Shown here piece by piece: positions 8,638-16,967 of a stretch of 64,000 bases of DNA; positions within the stretch are counted from its first letter, which is position 1, and the number at the start of each line of letters is the position of its first letter. Source of the stretch: Cupriavidus basilensis (GTDB lineage: Bacteria > Pseudomonadota > Gammaproteobacteria > Burkholderiales > Burkholderiaceae); assembly GCF_000832305.1 (NCBI RefSeq), contig NZ_CP010537.1, forward strand, positions 744,001 to 808,000. The letters run 5' to 3'. The position numbers and the translations under genes are program-made. The notes beneath the pieces were generated by a model. It ran no database searches, had not been told where the DNA came from, and worked only from the letters and a program-made list of their open reading frames with translations.

Positions 8638-8952
8638 CTATCTCGGTGCGGCAGGATCGTTGACCACCACGGCATCGCGAATCACTGCGGCAACTTCATC
8701 GCCTTGCGCGTTGCGCATGTTCCACGTACGGATGCGACTCGACGTAAGCGAGCACATGATGACACCATCCAACTCTATCAGACCAGAAGGATCGCCTGGT
8801 GGCGCACGTCGGGCCAGATACGCGGGAGATGCAACGGCGATGATGTGAGCCGGCACCAGCTCGAAGTCACCACCGATAGCGGCGTCGTAGCCTTCAGCGA
8901 TCAGGACTACCGCAGCAGGGCTCTCGAAATGCCCCTCGGGCCGGATGCGGCG
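8638..8952 (-). pseudogene. LysR-type regulator fragment (effector-binding domain)
   Basis: About 105 residues on the minus strand match part of a LysR substrate-binding domain: AEGYDAAIGGDFEL, IIAVASPAYLARRAPP and SSRIRTWNMRNAQGDEVAAV. The DNA-binding half is missing, and the C-terminal end stops at 8638 next to the IS5-like element. The fragment is fused in frame to the start of an IS66 tnpB gene, so recombination or insertion joined two unrelated coding sequences. Confidence 0.65.
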
Positions 8953-9452
8953 GTACCCGTGGTGCGGCTTGGCAGCGCCGAACACGGCCACGACCCGTAC
9001 CAGAGCAGCGTCAGTGCCAGCGCGCATGTCCAGCGGTTCGACGGCCATCCAGACCGCTTCAGCCTTTATCACCGCGGCAGATCTCGCAGCCAGCTGCCGC
9101 ACTCAATAGCCAGTGCGCCAGGCCAGGTCATCACAACACTCAGTGCAACTCGGCGCACCTCCACACGGATCTCTCCTGTTGGTGTCGACGGCGCGGCCGC
9201 TGCGGGCATTTGGACTGGTACGAATCCAGCAGCGATCGGACGGGCGGCGCGCGAAGCAGTGTCGGCTACATCGAGCACCGCGGGCACGCGCTGCTGGATT
9301 TCCGCGTCCCGGACCCAGTGTCGAAAGAGATTTGCTTTGATGCCCAGCGACATTGTTTCAGCCGCCATCGAAATTCCCGGCTGCGCTGCAGAGGCGACCG
9401 CATCTGCCTTGAAGTCGTCAGTGTGCAGGCGTCGTCGACGCCGCTAGCTAGA
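8953..9452 (-). pseudogene. IS66-family remnant: tnpA and start of tnpB
   Basis: Reading the minus strand, 9069-9440 encodes the IS66 helix-turn-helix protein TnpA without a start: HTDDFKADAVASAAQPGIS, then KANLFRHWVRDAE and the typical C-terminus MTWPGALAIECGSWLRD. It overlaps the first 50 residues of tnpB (WMAVEPLDMRAGTDAALVR, ending PHHGY near 8953), after which the LysR fragment follows. tnpC is absent here. Confidence 0.7.
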
Positions 9453-9483
9453 AGCTGAAGGAGAGATAGTGTGCAGCTTCGCC

Positions 9484-9517
9484 GCCTTGCATCGCCAGTG
9501 TGCTGGCGATGCAAGGC
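9484..9517. terminator. Strong 15-bp perfect hairpin
   Basis: GCCTTGCATCGCCAG and its exact complement are separated by TGTG. There is no long T-run. It lies just beyond the IS66 remnant and may be a bidirectional terminator or a structural end of the element. Confidence 0.5.
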
Positions 9518-9752
9518 AATCACCGGAGATCAATAGTCTCCACAACTTTGGACTCGCTAACTCAACATCGACACGTCCAAAGGGGGCAAGTCAGGATATA
9601 TCGCTCCGCAGATGCGCGATTGGCGTCACCCAGAGTTCGTAGGAACGCAACGACCTCGGCTTTGCTGGGCATCACGCGCCGACAATTGAATTTGCAGGGT
9701 AGGTTGTCCAGACGACGCTGGCTAGACCGATGGCGGCCCCCCAAGCTGTGAA

Positions 9753-10589
9753 TCAGCGGTGGTCCGTGGAAATCGACAAGCGCTCCCACGCCTCGATCTC
9801 AACCAGGCGCTTCTTCAAATCGTTCCGAACCGTCTCGATGGCATCGGAGCCAAGTAGCAAGTGCAGGGGCGGCGTTTCTGCATGTGCTACCTGCACGACG
9901 GCAGTCCCGAGCTTGGCGGGGTCGCCAAGCTGCTGGTGATTGAAGCTTCTGTAGGCAGATTCGACCTTGCTACGGACTTCTTCGTAATCGTCGATGGGGT
10001 TCCCGGAAAACCGCGCCGAACTGTCATCAAGGAAGTCTGTGCGGAAATGTCCTGGTTCAACCACCGTGACGTGGATCCCTAGGGGCGCGACATCACGGGC
10101 CAGATTAACGCTGAAACCCTCCACAGCGAACTTGGACATACCGTAGAGCGTGCACAGGTCGAAACCCACCAAGCCGCCAACCGAGCCAATATTGATGATG
10201 TGGCCGGAGCGTTGACGACGCAACGTCGGTAGAACCGCCCGTGTCATGGTCGCGAGTCCGAACACGTTCGTCTCAAACTGACGTTGCAAGTCATCCGCGG
10301 AAGATTCTTCGAAAATACCGAGATGACCATAGCCTGCATTGTTCACGAGTACATCGATCGTGCCGAATCGTGCAATGGAAGCGTCCACAGCAGCCTGCGT
10401 CCCGCTGGCGCTGGTCACGTCGAGAGGAAAAACAAGGAGTCGCTCTGTGTGCTCACTGAATGCGCTACGAGCTGTCTCCACGTTCCGCGCGGTGGCAACC
10501 ACGTTGTCTCCTGCCGCAAGGGCAGCGCGTGCAATGTGAGCGCCCAAGCCACGGGCTGCGCCCGTAATCAGCCAAGTTTTCCTATTCAT
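9753..10589 (-). CDS. Short-chain dehydrogenase/reductase
   Basis: 278-residue classical SDR. The NAD(P)-binding motif TGAARGLG is at residues 8-15, NNAG is in the middle, and the catalytic Ser-Tyr-Lys set is visible in INIGSVGG and YGMSK. ATG 10589 is chosen because MNRKTWLITGAARGLG is the normal family start; the frame is open upstream but those codons have no support. It is divergent from the AraC-type gene at 10817, with an inverted repeat between them, so that regulator probably controls it. The substrate is unknown; members of this group act on alcohols or ketones. Confidence 0.9.
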   Translation of the reverse strand: MNRKTWLITGAARGLGAHIARAALAAGDNVVATARNVETARSAFSEHTERLLVFPLDVTSASGTQAAVDASIARFGTIDVLVNNAGYGHLGIFEESSADDLQRQFETNVFGLATMTRAVLPTLRRQRSGHIINIGSVGGLVGFDLCTLYGMSKFAVEGFSVNLARDVAPLGIHVTVVEPGHFRTDFLDDSSARFSGNPIDDYEEVRSKVESAYRSFNHQQLGDPAKLGTAVVQVAHAETPPLHLLLGSDAIETVRNDLKKRLVEIEAWERLSISTDHR

Positions 10590-10684
10590 CTGTATTCCTT
10601 GAGTTGGTTTGACCTCAGGTTGCCCCAGGGCCTCTTTGAGCGAGGGACAGCGTCCATGCGTCAAGACGAGATCCCAGATGAAAT

Positions 10685-10706
10685 TTTGGCGTTGCCTAAC
10701 GCCAAA
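10685..10706. promoter_or_regulatory. Perfect 9-bp inverted repeat in SDR/AraC divergent region
   Basis: TTTGGCGTT-GCCT-AACGCCAAA lies between the two divergent genes, about 100 bp from each start. Position and symmetry suggest an operator for one or both genes, possibly bound by the AraC-type protein, although AraC sites are more often direct repeats. Confidence 0.45.
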
Positions 10707-10816
10707 GGCTAGGTCAATTCGTATTCGATCATTGCCTATTCCTATGATTTGCCGGATTCTGTGGCAAATTTCGTATAAGATCCTTGCCAATTAACTGACC
10801 TATCAGTGTTCTGGAT

Positions 10817-11758
10817 ATGAGTGAGCAGATTTCGTCGACACGACAAGAGATGGTGACGCTGCTGAAACAGCTCGCGCCGCAAGAAGGCTTCACTCGATCG
10901 TTGCTCGACGGGGTGCGGTTCATGCGAGTGGACAGATCTCTTCCCCGCACCCCCGCGTTCTACGAACCCGGCATTGTGATCGTCTGCCAAGGGCGTAAGC
11001 GCGGGTACTTGGCAGAACGGGTCTACTGCTATGACGCCCAACACTACTTAGTGCTAGCAGTGCCCCTGCCGTTCTCTAGCGAAACTGACGCTAGTCCGGA
11101 GGAACCGCTGCTCGCCGTTTCAGTTCGGCTGGACATGGCAGCGGTGGCAGATCTGGTCTTGGAATTGGGTCATCAGGGTTCAGGTATGCTGACCGCCCCT
11201 GAGGGAATTCTCTCTACGCCATTGGATGCAGCGTTAGCTGACACTACGCTGCGACTGTTGCGCGCACTAATGTCACCTGTCGAGGCTAAGGTGCTAGGAG
11301 CCGGAATTGTGCGCGAGCTTTGTTTCCGAGTTTTGGTCGGTGAACGAGGTGGTGCGATCCGGTCTGCATTGGCGAACCACGGTAACTTTGGGCGAATCTC
11401 TCGCGCACTTCGACGCATACACCGCGAGTACGCTGAACCGCTGGACGTTGCTCTTCTAGCCGGCGAAGCTGGCTTGAGCATGCCAACCTTTCATGTGCAT
11501 TTCAAGGCTTTTGCTAGAACATCTCCAATCCAATACATCAAATCCGTAAGGCTGCATCAGGCCAGACTGCTGATGATTCGCGACAACGCCACAGCCGCAG
11601 TTGCCGCAGCGCGGGTCGGCTACGAAAGCGCTTCCCAGTTCAATAGAGAATTCAAACGATTCTTTGGACGTAGTCCAAGAGAGGAGGCTAGGGAACTGAG
11701 GACTGCTTTCTCGCTCCTACCTCCCACGCAACTGGAAGGAATAGCAGACACACATTAG
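10817..11758 (+). CDS. AraC-family transcriptional regulator
   Basis: 313 residues. The N-terminal half resembles the AraC_N type I sensor domain (TPAFYEPGIVIVCQGRKRGY, residues about 45-65). The C-terminal 100 residues carry two helix-turn-helix units: DVALLAGEAGLSMPTFHVHF and VAAARVGYESASQFNREFKR, followed by FFGRSPREEAR. It is transcribed away from the SDR gene and most likely controls it. The effector is unknown. GC content is lower than in the neighbouring leuCD genes. Confidence 0.9.
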   Translation: MSEQISSTRQEMVTLLKQLAPQEGFTRSLLDGVRFMRVDRSLPRTPAFYEPGIVIVCQGRKRGYLAERVYCYDAQHYLVLAVPLPFSSETDASPEEPLLAVSVRLDMAAVADLVLELGHQGSGMLTAPEGILSTPLDAALADTTLRLLRALMSPVEAKVLGAGIVRELCFRVLVGERGGAIRSALANHGNFGRISRALRRIHREYAEPLDVALLAGEAGLSMPTFHVHFKAFARTSPIQYIKSVRLHQARLLMIRDNATAAVAAARVGYESASQFNREFKRFFGRSPREEARELRTAFSLLPPTQLEGIADTH

Positions 11759-11809
11759 TGTCGGTCCGATTCTTCGTTCGGCGTTGCGACGCATAAAGCG
11801 CGAAGTTGT

Positions 11810-12730
11810 CTACGGCGAATAGCGGAGAGACTCTACGAGCAGGGTAAATGCGGCAGAGGGGTGCCGACGGTTTGGATAGTAAAGGTGATAGCCCGGTATA
11901 TCAGGCGTGTACTTGTCGAGAATTTGCACAAGACGTCCATCGTCTAGAAACGACTGGACTTGGTCCAAGTGGATGTATGCCAAGCCATGACCGTCGAGCA
12001 CCGCATCGACGAGAAGGTCGATCGTGTTCACAACCAGTTGCCCTTGACCTCGCACTCTAATCTCCCGCCCCTCCCGCATCAGACGCCACCCAATGACCGC
12101 ACCGGATGTTGGCAGTCGGAAGTTGATGATCCGATGCTCGGTCAACTGCGCGGGAGTGGTTGGAGCAGGAAATTTCGACAGGTATGAGGGTGCGGCAACT
12201 ATCGCCATCGGAATGTCCGGTCCCAGTCTTACCGCCACCATGTCCTTGGCAATCTCGCCGCCCAAGCGGATGCCAGCGTCGAACTGATCTGCAACCACGT
12301 CGACCAATGCGTGATCGACCCTGATCTCCACGTGTATGTCAGGGTTGTCGCCAAGAAGGCGCTTCATCGCCGGCATGAGAATCGTCTTGGCCGCATGCTC
12401 GACCGTCGTGATCCGGATCGTGCCGGCGGGTCGGTCGCGCAGTTCACCCAATGACCCGACCGCGGAGTCCAGGTCGCGCATCATCGGGCCAAGCCTTGCA
12501 AGTAGGCGCTCGCCCGCCTCGGTAGGTGCGACGCTACGCGTCGTGCGCGAAAGCAGCCTGATCCCCAAGCGCTCTTCCACCCGACGCACGATCTGGCTCA
12601 GCGCCGACTGAGCCATGTCGAGGCGCTGGGCCGCCTTCGTGAAGCTGCGCTCCTCAGCAACAGCCACGAAGGCAGCCAAATCGGCGATTTCATCGCGTCG
12701 CATGTCGATCCTCTTGCTGGGTTCATTCAA
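11810..12730 (-). CDS. LysR-family transcriptional regulator
   Basis: 306 residues with the LysR winged helix at the N-terminus (FTKAAQRLDMAQSALSQIVR, then RLGIRLLSRTTRSVAPTEAG) and a type 2 periplasmic-binding-like effector domain after about residue 95. An internal ATG ten residues in (MRRDEIADL) is an alternative start. It is divergent from the flavin oxidoreductase gene at 12871, and the intergenic sequence carries a LysR-type T-N11-A palindrome. This points to control of the oxidoreductase and the SnoaL-like gene behind it. Confidence 0.92.
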   Translation of the reverse strand: MNEPSKRIDMRRDEIADLAAFVAVAEERSFTKAAQRLDMAQSALSQIVRRVEERLGIRLLSRTTRSVAPTEAGERLLARLGPMMRDLDSAVGSLGELRDRPAGTIRITTVEHAAKTILMPAMKRLLGDNPDIHVEIRVDHALVDVVADQFDAGIRLGGEIAKDMVAVRLGPDIPMAIVAAPSYLSKFPAPTTPAQLTEHRIINFRLPTSGAVIGWRLMREGREIRVRGQGQLVVNTIDLLVDAVLDGHGLAYIHLDQVQSFLDDGRLVQILDKYTPDIPGYHLYYPNRRHPSAAFTLLVESLRYSP

Positions 12731-12748
12731 TTATCACATGAATGATAA
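12731..12748. promoter_or_regulatory. LysR-box-like inverted repeat
   Basis: TTATCA-CATGAA-TGATAA is perfectly symmetric and contains a T-N11-A arrangement typical of LysR binding sites. It touches the LysR start codon and is about 120 bp upstream of the divergent oxidoreductase start. Confidence 0.55.
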
Positions 12749-12870
12749 AGGCAAGGCATTTTATGCGCCTAGTCGGATCAATTGGCTGGGACTACAGTGC
12801 TGCTGTGCACCCCACGGCCAGCCTGGCGAATTCAACGCTGGCACCGCCCAACTCTACGAGACCATTTGTG

Positions 12871-14013
12871 ATGCGCTCTTCACCTCTTTTCGAAAAATTC
12901 AGCTTTGGAAATGGCGTCACACTCCGCAATCGCGCAGTGATGACGCCGATGACAACCTGGTCCGCCAATCCAGATGGGACAGTGTCGGATCAGGAGCTCG
13001 TCTACGTTGAGGCGCGGGCCAAGGACGTCGGGATGGTGATCACTGGGTGTACGCACGTCTCGCCGGAGGGGATCGGCTTCACAAACGAATTCGCCGCCTA
13101 CGACGATCGCTTTATCCCAAGCCTGCGCAGGCTCGCGCAAGCAGCAAAGAGTGGGGGTGCCCCCGCCATTCTCCAGATCTTCCATGCCGGCACCAAAGCG
13201 GTGCCCGAACTTGTGCCAAACGGTCGAGTCGTCGGCCCGAGCACGATTCAGGTGCCTGCTGGCTTGTTCAACGCCGGCGGAAACATCTCCTCCGAGCTGA
13301 CCCACGACGAGATCGAAATCATCATCAGGGCGTTTGCTGATGCGACTCGACGCGCGATTGAGGCCGGCTTCGACGGCGTCGAGCTACATGGCGCGCACGG
13401 ATTCCTCATCCAGGACTTCTTTTCGCCGCTCGCAAATCAGCGCAATGATCAATGGGGTGGCACATTGGAGGGCCGACTGCGCTTTCCGCTGTCCGTTGTT
13501 CATGCCGTTCTACAGGTCATCAAAGAGCATGCTGGCCGGCCGTTTCTGCTGGGCTATCGTGTTTCCCCGGAAGAGCCCGCCGAGGGTGGGTTGCGCATTT
13601 CTGATACAAACCTGCTGATTGATCGGCTAATCGAGGCTGGCGTTGATTACATCCATGCGTCGCTGTACGACGTACTAAATGGTATGCCGTCCGACGGCAG
13701 TGCAGGAAAGACTACTGCGCAACTTCTCATAGAGCATGTGGCCTGGCGGGTTCCCTTGATCGCGGCGGGCGGCATGAAAACGCCAACACAGGCAGAGGCG
13801 GCGCTGAATAGCGGCCTTTCCTTAACCGCCATCGGTCAAGGGCTTATCATGAACCCGAACTGGGTCGCGCTCGCCAAGAGCGACCGTGCGGAAGAGATAG
13901 TGACCGCCCTCGACCCCGCGTCGGCGCCAAGCCTGACCATCCCGGACAAGCTCTGGGCCGTCATCCAAGCTGCTCACGGCTGGTTCCCGATACGGGAGCG
14001 CCAGCCGGCATGA
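12871..14013 (+). CDS. Old-yellow-enzyme family NADH:flavin oxidoreductase (ene-reductase)
   Basis: 380-residue FMN TIM-barrel protein. Visible motifs are LRNRAVMTPMTTWSA at the N-terminus, VELHGAHGFLIQDFFSPLAN with the two substrate-binding histidine/asparagine-type positions, and NDQWGGTLEGRLRF. ATG 12871 is chosen because MRSSPLFEKFSFGNGVTLRN aligns with normal family starts; earlier in-frame starts would add 43 unrelated residues. The size without an added FeS domain fits YqjM/YqiG-type reductases of activated C=C bonds. It is controlled most likely by the divergent LysR protein. Confidence 0.88.
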   Translation: MRSSPLFEKFSFGNGVTLRNRAVMTPMTTWSANPDGTVSDQELVYVEARAKDVGMVITGCTHVSPEGIGFTNEFAAYDDRFIPSLRRLAQAAKSGGAPAILQIFHAGTKAVPELVPNGRVVGPSTIQVPAGLFNAGGNISSELTHDEIEIIIRAFADATRRAIEAGFDGVELHGAHGFLIQDFFSPLANQRNDQWGGTLEGRLRFPLSVVHAVLQVIKEHAGRPFLLGYRVSPEEPAEGGLRISDTNLLIDRLIEAGVDYIHASLYDVLNGMPSDGSAGKTTAQLLIEHVAWRVPLIAAGGMKTPTQAEAALNSGLSLTAIGQGLIMNPNWVALAKSDRAEEIVTALDPASAPSLTIPDKLWAVIQAAHGWFPIRERQPA

Positions 14014-14136
14014 CGGGGAACCCGTCTAGGCAGTGCGTCAACACAGTTGTGTTGTATGGCCGGCAATTGGACCGGCCCTATATTGGTCTCGCGAAACGTC
14101 GCGTGGCCTCGGAGTAAGGCATTTGGAGGAATGATA

Positions 14137-14547
14137 ATGAGCGAAGCATTTAACGAAGAATTGGTCGCGATTGAAGCGAGAGCAGTCGACTACTTGACCG
14201 CCTTCAACCGCGCTGATGCCGCCGCCGTGGTAGCGACATACGCTGATGACGGCGTGCTGATGGCCCCCGGCAGGCCGGCAGCGGTGGGCAAGGACGAACT
14301 GGCCATAGTCTATCCGAAAGTCTTCGAAACCGTCGGTTTCGCCATGGCCTATGAAATAAAGGAGGTTGTGCAAATCAGCGCCGACTGGGGTTTCGTGCGG
14401 AGCGCCACCGAGGGCACCGAAACCAACAAGGCGACCGGCGTCGTCATGCCCGCGGCGTATCAGGAACTGTTCCTGCTACGTAAGTCGGCCACCGGAACGT
14501 GGCAGATTGCACGATACTGCACGTCTAAGATCAGCCCTGCCGGCTGA
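14137..14547 (+). CDS. SnoaL-like / NTF2-fold small protein
   Basis: 136 residues. YLTAFNRADAAAVVATYADD near the N-terminus and ADDGVLMAPGRPAAVGKDEL are typical of the SnoaL/DUF4440 NTF2-like superfamily, which includes isomerases, hydratases and non-enzymatic proteins. A strong ribosome site (TTGGAGGA) stands 6 bp before ATG 14137; the ATG at 14131 is too close to it. It follows the oxidoreductase by 123 bp in the same direction. The function cannot be named. Confidence 0.75.
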   Translation: MSEAFNEELVAIEARAVDYLTAFNRADAAAVVATYADDGVLMAPGRPAAVGKDELAIVYPKVFETVGFAMAYEIKEVVQISADWGFVRSATEGTETNKATGVVMPAAYQELFLLRKSATGTWQIARYCTSKISPAG

Positions 14548-14743
14548 GCCGCTTACCGACGAAAACACTGCTTTGCCGTCGAGCGGACTGGCGACATTTA
14601 GCACGCAGTCGGATCATGCAGACGCCCCAATCCCCATCGTATGTAAGGCCTTGCGGAACGGCGGACGTAAGTCGCCGTTCGCGCCCTTTCCAGGGATATC
14701 CCCCATTTCTAGCGGTCGTTGGAAGTAGAGGCTAGGCCATGAT

Positions 14744-15480
14744 GACGTCCCCCCAATAGTGATGGGACTTAAAACTAGAGCTCGGTCATTTCTGACGATC
14801 TGACCTTGTGGGCCATGGCGTACTCGCTCGGGGTCAGTTTGCCGAGCGAGCCGTGCGGTCGTTGATGATTGTGATCACGCCGCCAGGCTTCAATGATCTG
14901 CTTCGTGTGGTCCAACGATGTGAACTCATGCTTGTTCAGGCATTCGTCGCGAAACCGTCCATTGAATGACTCGCAAAGCCCGTTGTCGGTTGGCTTTCCG
15001 GGGCGTGTGAAGTCCGGTTGCACATGGTTCTCCCAAGCCCAGGCATCGAGCGCTCTGGAGGTGAATTCGGTGCCATGATCTACCGTGATGCACGCTGGCA
15101 GTCGGGTCACCCTTCCGACCCGGCTGAGGGCCTCGACGACGCTGGCGCCCGTTAATCGGAATCCCACCTCAAGCAGCGGGCTCTCGCGACTCCAATTGTC
15201 GACCACGGTCAGCACCCGAAACGCCTGCCCATTAGACAACTGATCGTGGACAAAATCCATGCTCCAGCGCTGGCCAAGTGTCGTCGGCATCGGCGCTGGG
15301 CCGCGGTGTAGGCTCAGACGCTTCTTTCGACGCACCCGCTACGCACCTCCAGCCCCTCTAGGCAATACAGTCGATGCACCCGCTTGAAGATTCACGTGCC
15401 AACCCTCGCGACGCAAGAGAATGTAGATGCGCTCATAACCGTCGGGTGTGAAGCTCCAATGACAATGTGTTTCCCGACCG
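14744..15480 (-). pseudogene. IS3-family transposase OrfB remnant
   Basis: On the minus strand, 15335-14775 encodes the rve/DDE core of an IS3 OrfB: QRWSMDFVHDQL, TVDHGTEFTSRALDAWAW and KPTDNGLCESFNGRFRDECL, ending in NHQRPHGSLGKLTPSEYA. The preceding HTH region (YERIYILLRREGWHVN and KRVHRLYCLEGLEVRS) is present between about 15340 and 15440 but in two other frames, so at least two frameshifts are present. OrfA and the second terminal repeat are missing. The end near 14744 has the C-rich TGACGTCCCCCCAATAGTG sequence. Confidence 0.8.
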
Positions 15481-15758
15481 ATGGACCGTCCTGGCGACAA
15501 GATTGGGGAGCCGAGAGAAGGCTGGTTTCGGGCGAGATTGCGGATGCTAATGGCTTCGTCCAGCCAAGTGGGACTGGAACTTGTGCTTGGAAAGGCGCTG
15601 GATGGCCTGATGACACACCCGGTCGCTGGCGGCGTTTCAACGGTTTCGGGGCGTGGCCAAGCCGATGCCAAGGCGAGACCGCCCCAACGCGGGCCCTGAA
15701 GACAAAAAGGACGCTTCAGTAGAATCCCCTATTTCTTCCACGTCCGAAATAATTAAAC
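15481..15758. other. Stretch without recognisable gene
   Basis: Between the IS3 remnant and the TetR-type operator no open frame on either strand has recognisable similarity. It probably contains the decayed rest of the IS3 element, but the other terminal repeat was not found. Confidence 0.5.
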
Positions 15759-15782
15759 TACATACCGACCCGACGGTTTGTA
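15759..15782. promoter_or_regulatory. Candidate TetR operator, copy 1
   Basis: TACATACCG-ACCCGA-CGGTTTGTA: two 9-bp half-sites matching in 8 of 9 positions around a 6-bp spacer. The same design occurs at 19984-20007 (TACAAACCG-GGCAGA-CGGTATGTA), giving the consensus TACAWACCG-N6-CGGTWTGTA. It lies about 190 bp before the dioxygenase gene that heads the operon containing the TetR gene at 19066. Confidence 0.7.
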
Positions 15783-15970
15783 AGATGCAGGGCTGAGGGT
15801 GGGGCGATTTGGAGCACATCTCCGGCACTGCCGCTGGCGTAGGGTTGGCGGGTCCAGTTCCGACCTGTACAACACCAAGCAATTCGAGGGGGCGTGATGA
15901 GAGAGGTCGTGCCATACCGCATGGTGCGGACCATCATCCAGGTCACAACTCGACATGGCAAAGGAAAAAA

Positions 15971-16951
15971 GTGTCTGAAATCCTGCAAGACGTCTCTATT
16001 GCTGACTACGATGCGATCCGCGACGTTGATGAACTCGTACGAGCAATCGATTCCCGCGATTGCACCCCAGGCTGGGTTCAGCGTTCTGAACCTTTGATGT
16101 GGGCTACGCCGCGATCACGCTTCGTGCCAGCCCATTGGCGCTATGCGGAGATGCGGTCGGCCCTGGTCGCCGCCGGACGTGTGATAGGCACGGATCTCGC
16201 CGAGCGGCGCAATTTTATCTTGCGCAACCCGATCCCCGGCAATGACTTTGCCACCACCCGGACGCTGGTTGGGGCGTATCAGTCGATACTGCCTGGTGAG
16301 AAGGCCCGTTCACACCGGCACTCCTCACACGCGCTGCGGGTGATCATTGAATCCCACGGATCCTATTCGGTTGTAAACGGCAAGCGGCACCCGATGGAAA
16401 GCGGCGATATAGTCCTGACGCCTGGTGGGTATTGGCACGGGCATGGCCACGATGGCGACGAGCAGGCATTCTGGTTCGACTGTCTCGACCTGCCACTCGT
16501 GCACCTGCTCGAACCGATGACTGTCCAGGAGCATCCGCTTCAGTGGGAGGCGGATGTTGAAGAGGTGATCGAATCGCCAATGCGCCTGAGTTGGTCGGGC
16601 ACGCTCAGCAAACTTGCGCAATGTGTGGACGAGGACCGTCACTTTGGCAACACGGTCGACCTGACGTCCGAGCAAATGTCGACGATCACGATCAAGGTCC
16701 ACGAATGGACTGCGGGCTGGAAGAACGATCCCTATCGGCAGCGCACAAATACGATCTATGTCGTCCTGCGCGGCAATGGCCGCAGTGTCATCGGCGATTC
16801 GCACTTCGAGTGGGGCTTTGGCGACGTGATCGCCGTGCCGATGAATGTGAGGGTGGCGCACGCCGTGGACCAGAACGCGATTCTGGTCGCGCTGTCGGAT
16901 GAAGGCTTAATGAAGCACTGCGGATACTACGCGCTGGAAGACTGTGAGTGA
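15971..16951 (+). CDS. Gentisate 1,2-dioxygenase-like cupin protein
   Basis: 326 residues from GTG 15971, chosen because an AAAGGAAAAAA ribosome site precedes it and no ATG is available near it. Cupin iron ligands are visible: H115 and H117 in SHRHSSHALR and H156 in GGYWHGHGHDG. A second cupin unit occupies about residues 235-320. It is more divergent from standard gentisate dioxygenases than the copies at 3136 and 30475, but it heads an operon with a 3-hydroxybenzoate 6-hydroxylase and a fumarylacetoacetase-fold hydrolase, so gentisate or a substituted gentisate or salicylate is the likely substrate. Confidence 0.8.
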   Translation: MSEILQDVSIADYDAIRDVDELVRAIDSRDCTPGWVQRSEPLMWATPRSRFVPAHWRYAEMRSALVAAGRVIGTDLAERRNFILRNPIPGNDFATTRTLVGAYQSILPGEKARSHRHSSHALRVIIESHGSYSVVNGKRHPMESGDIVLTPGGYWHGHGHDGDEQAFWFDCLDLPLVHLLEPMTVQEHPLQWEADVEEVIESPMRLSWSGTLSKLAQCVDEDRHFGNTVDLTSEQMSTITIKVHEWTAGWKNDPYRQRTNTIYVVLRGNGRSVIGDSHFEWGFGDVIAVPMNVRVAHAVDQNAILVALSDEGLMKHCGYYALEDCE

Positions 16952-16967
16952 CAATAGGACGCAAACA

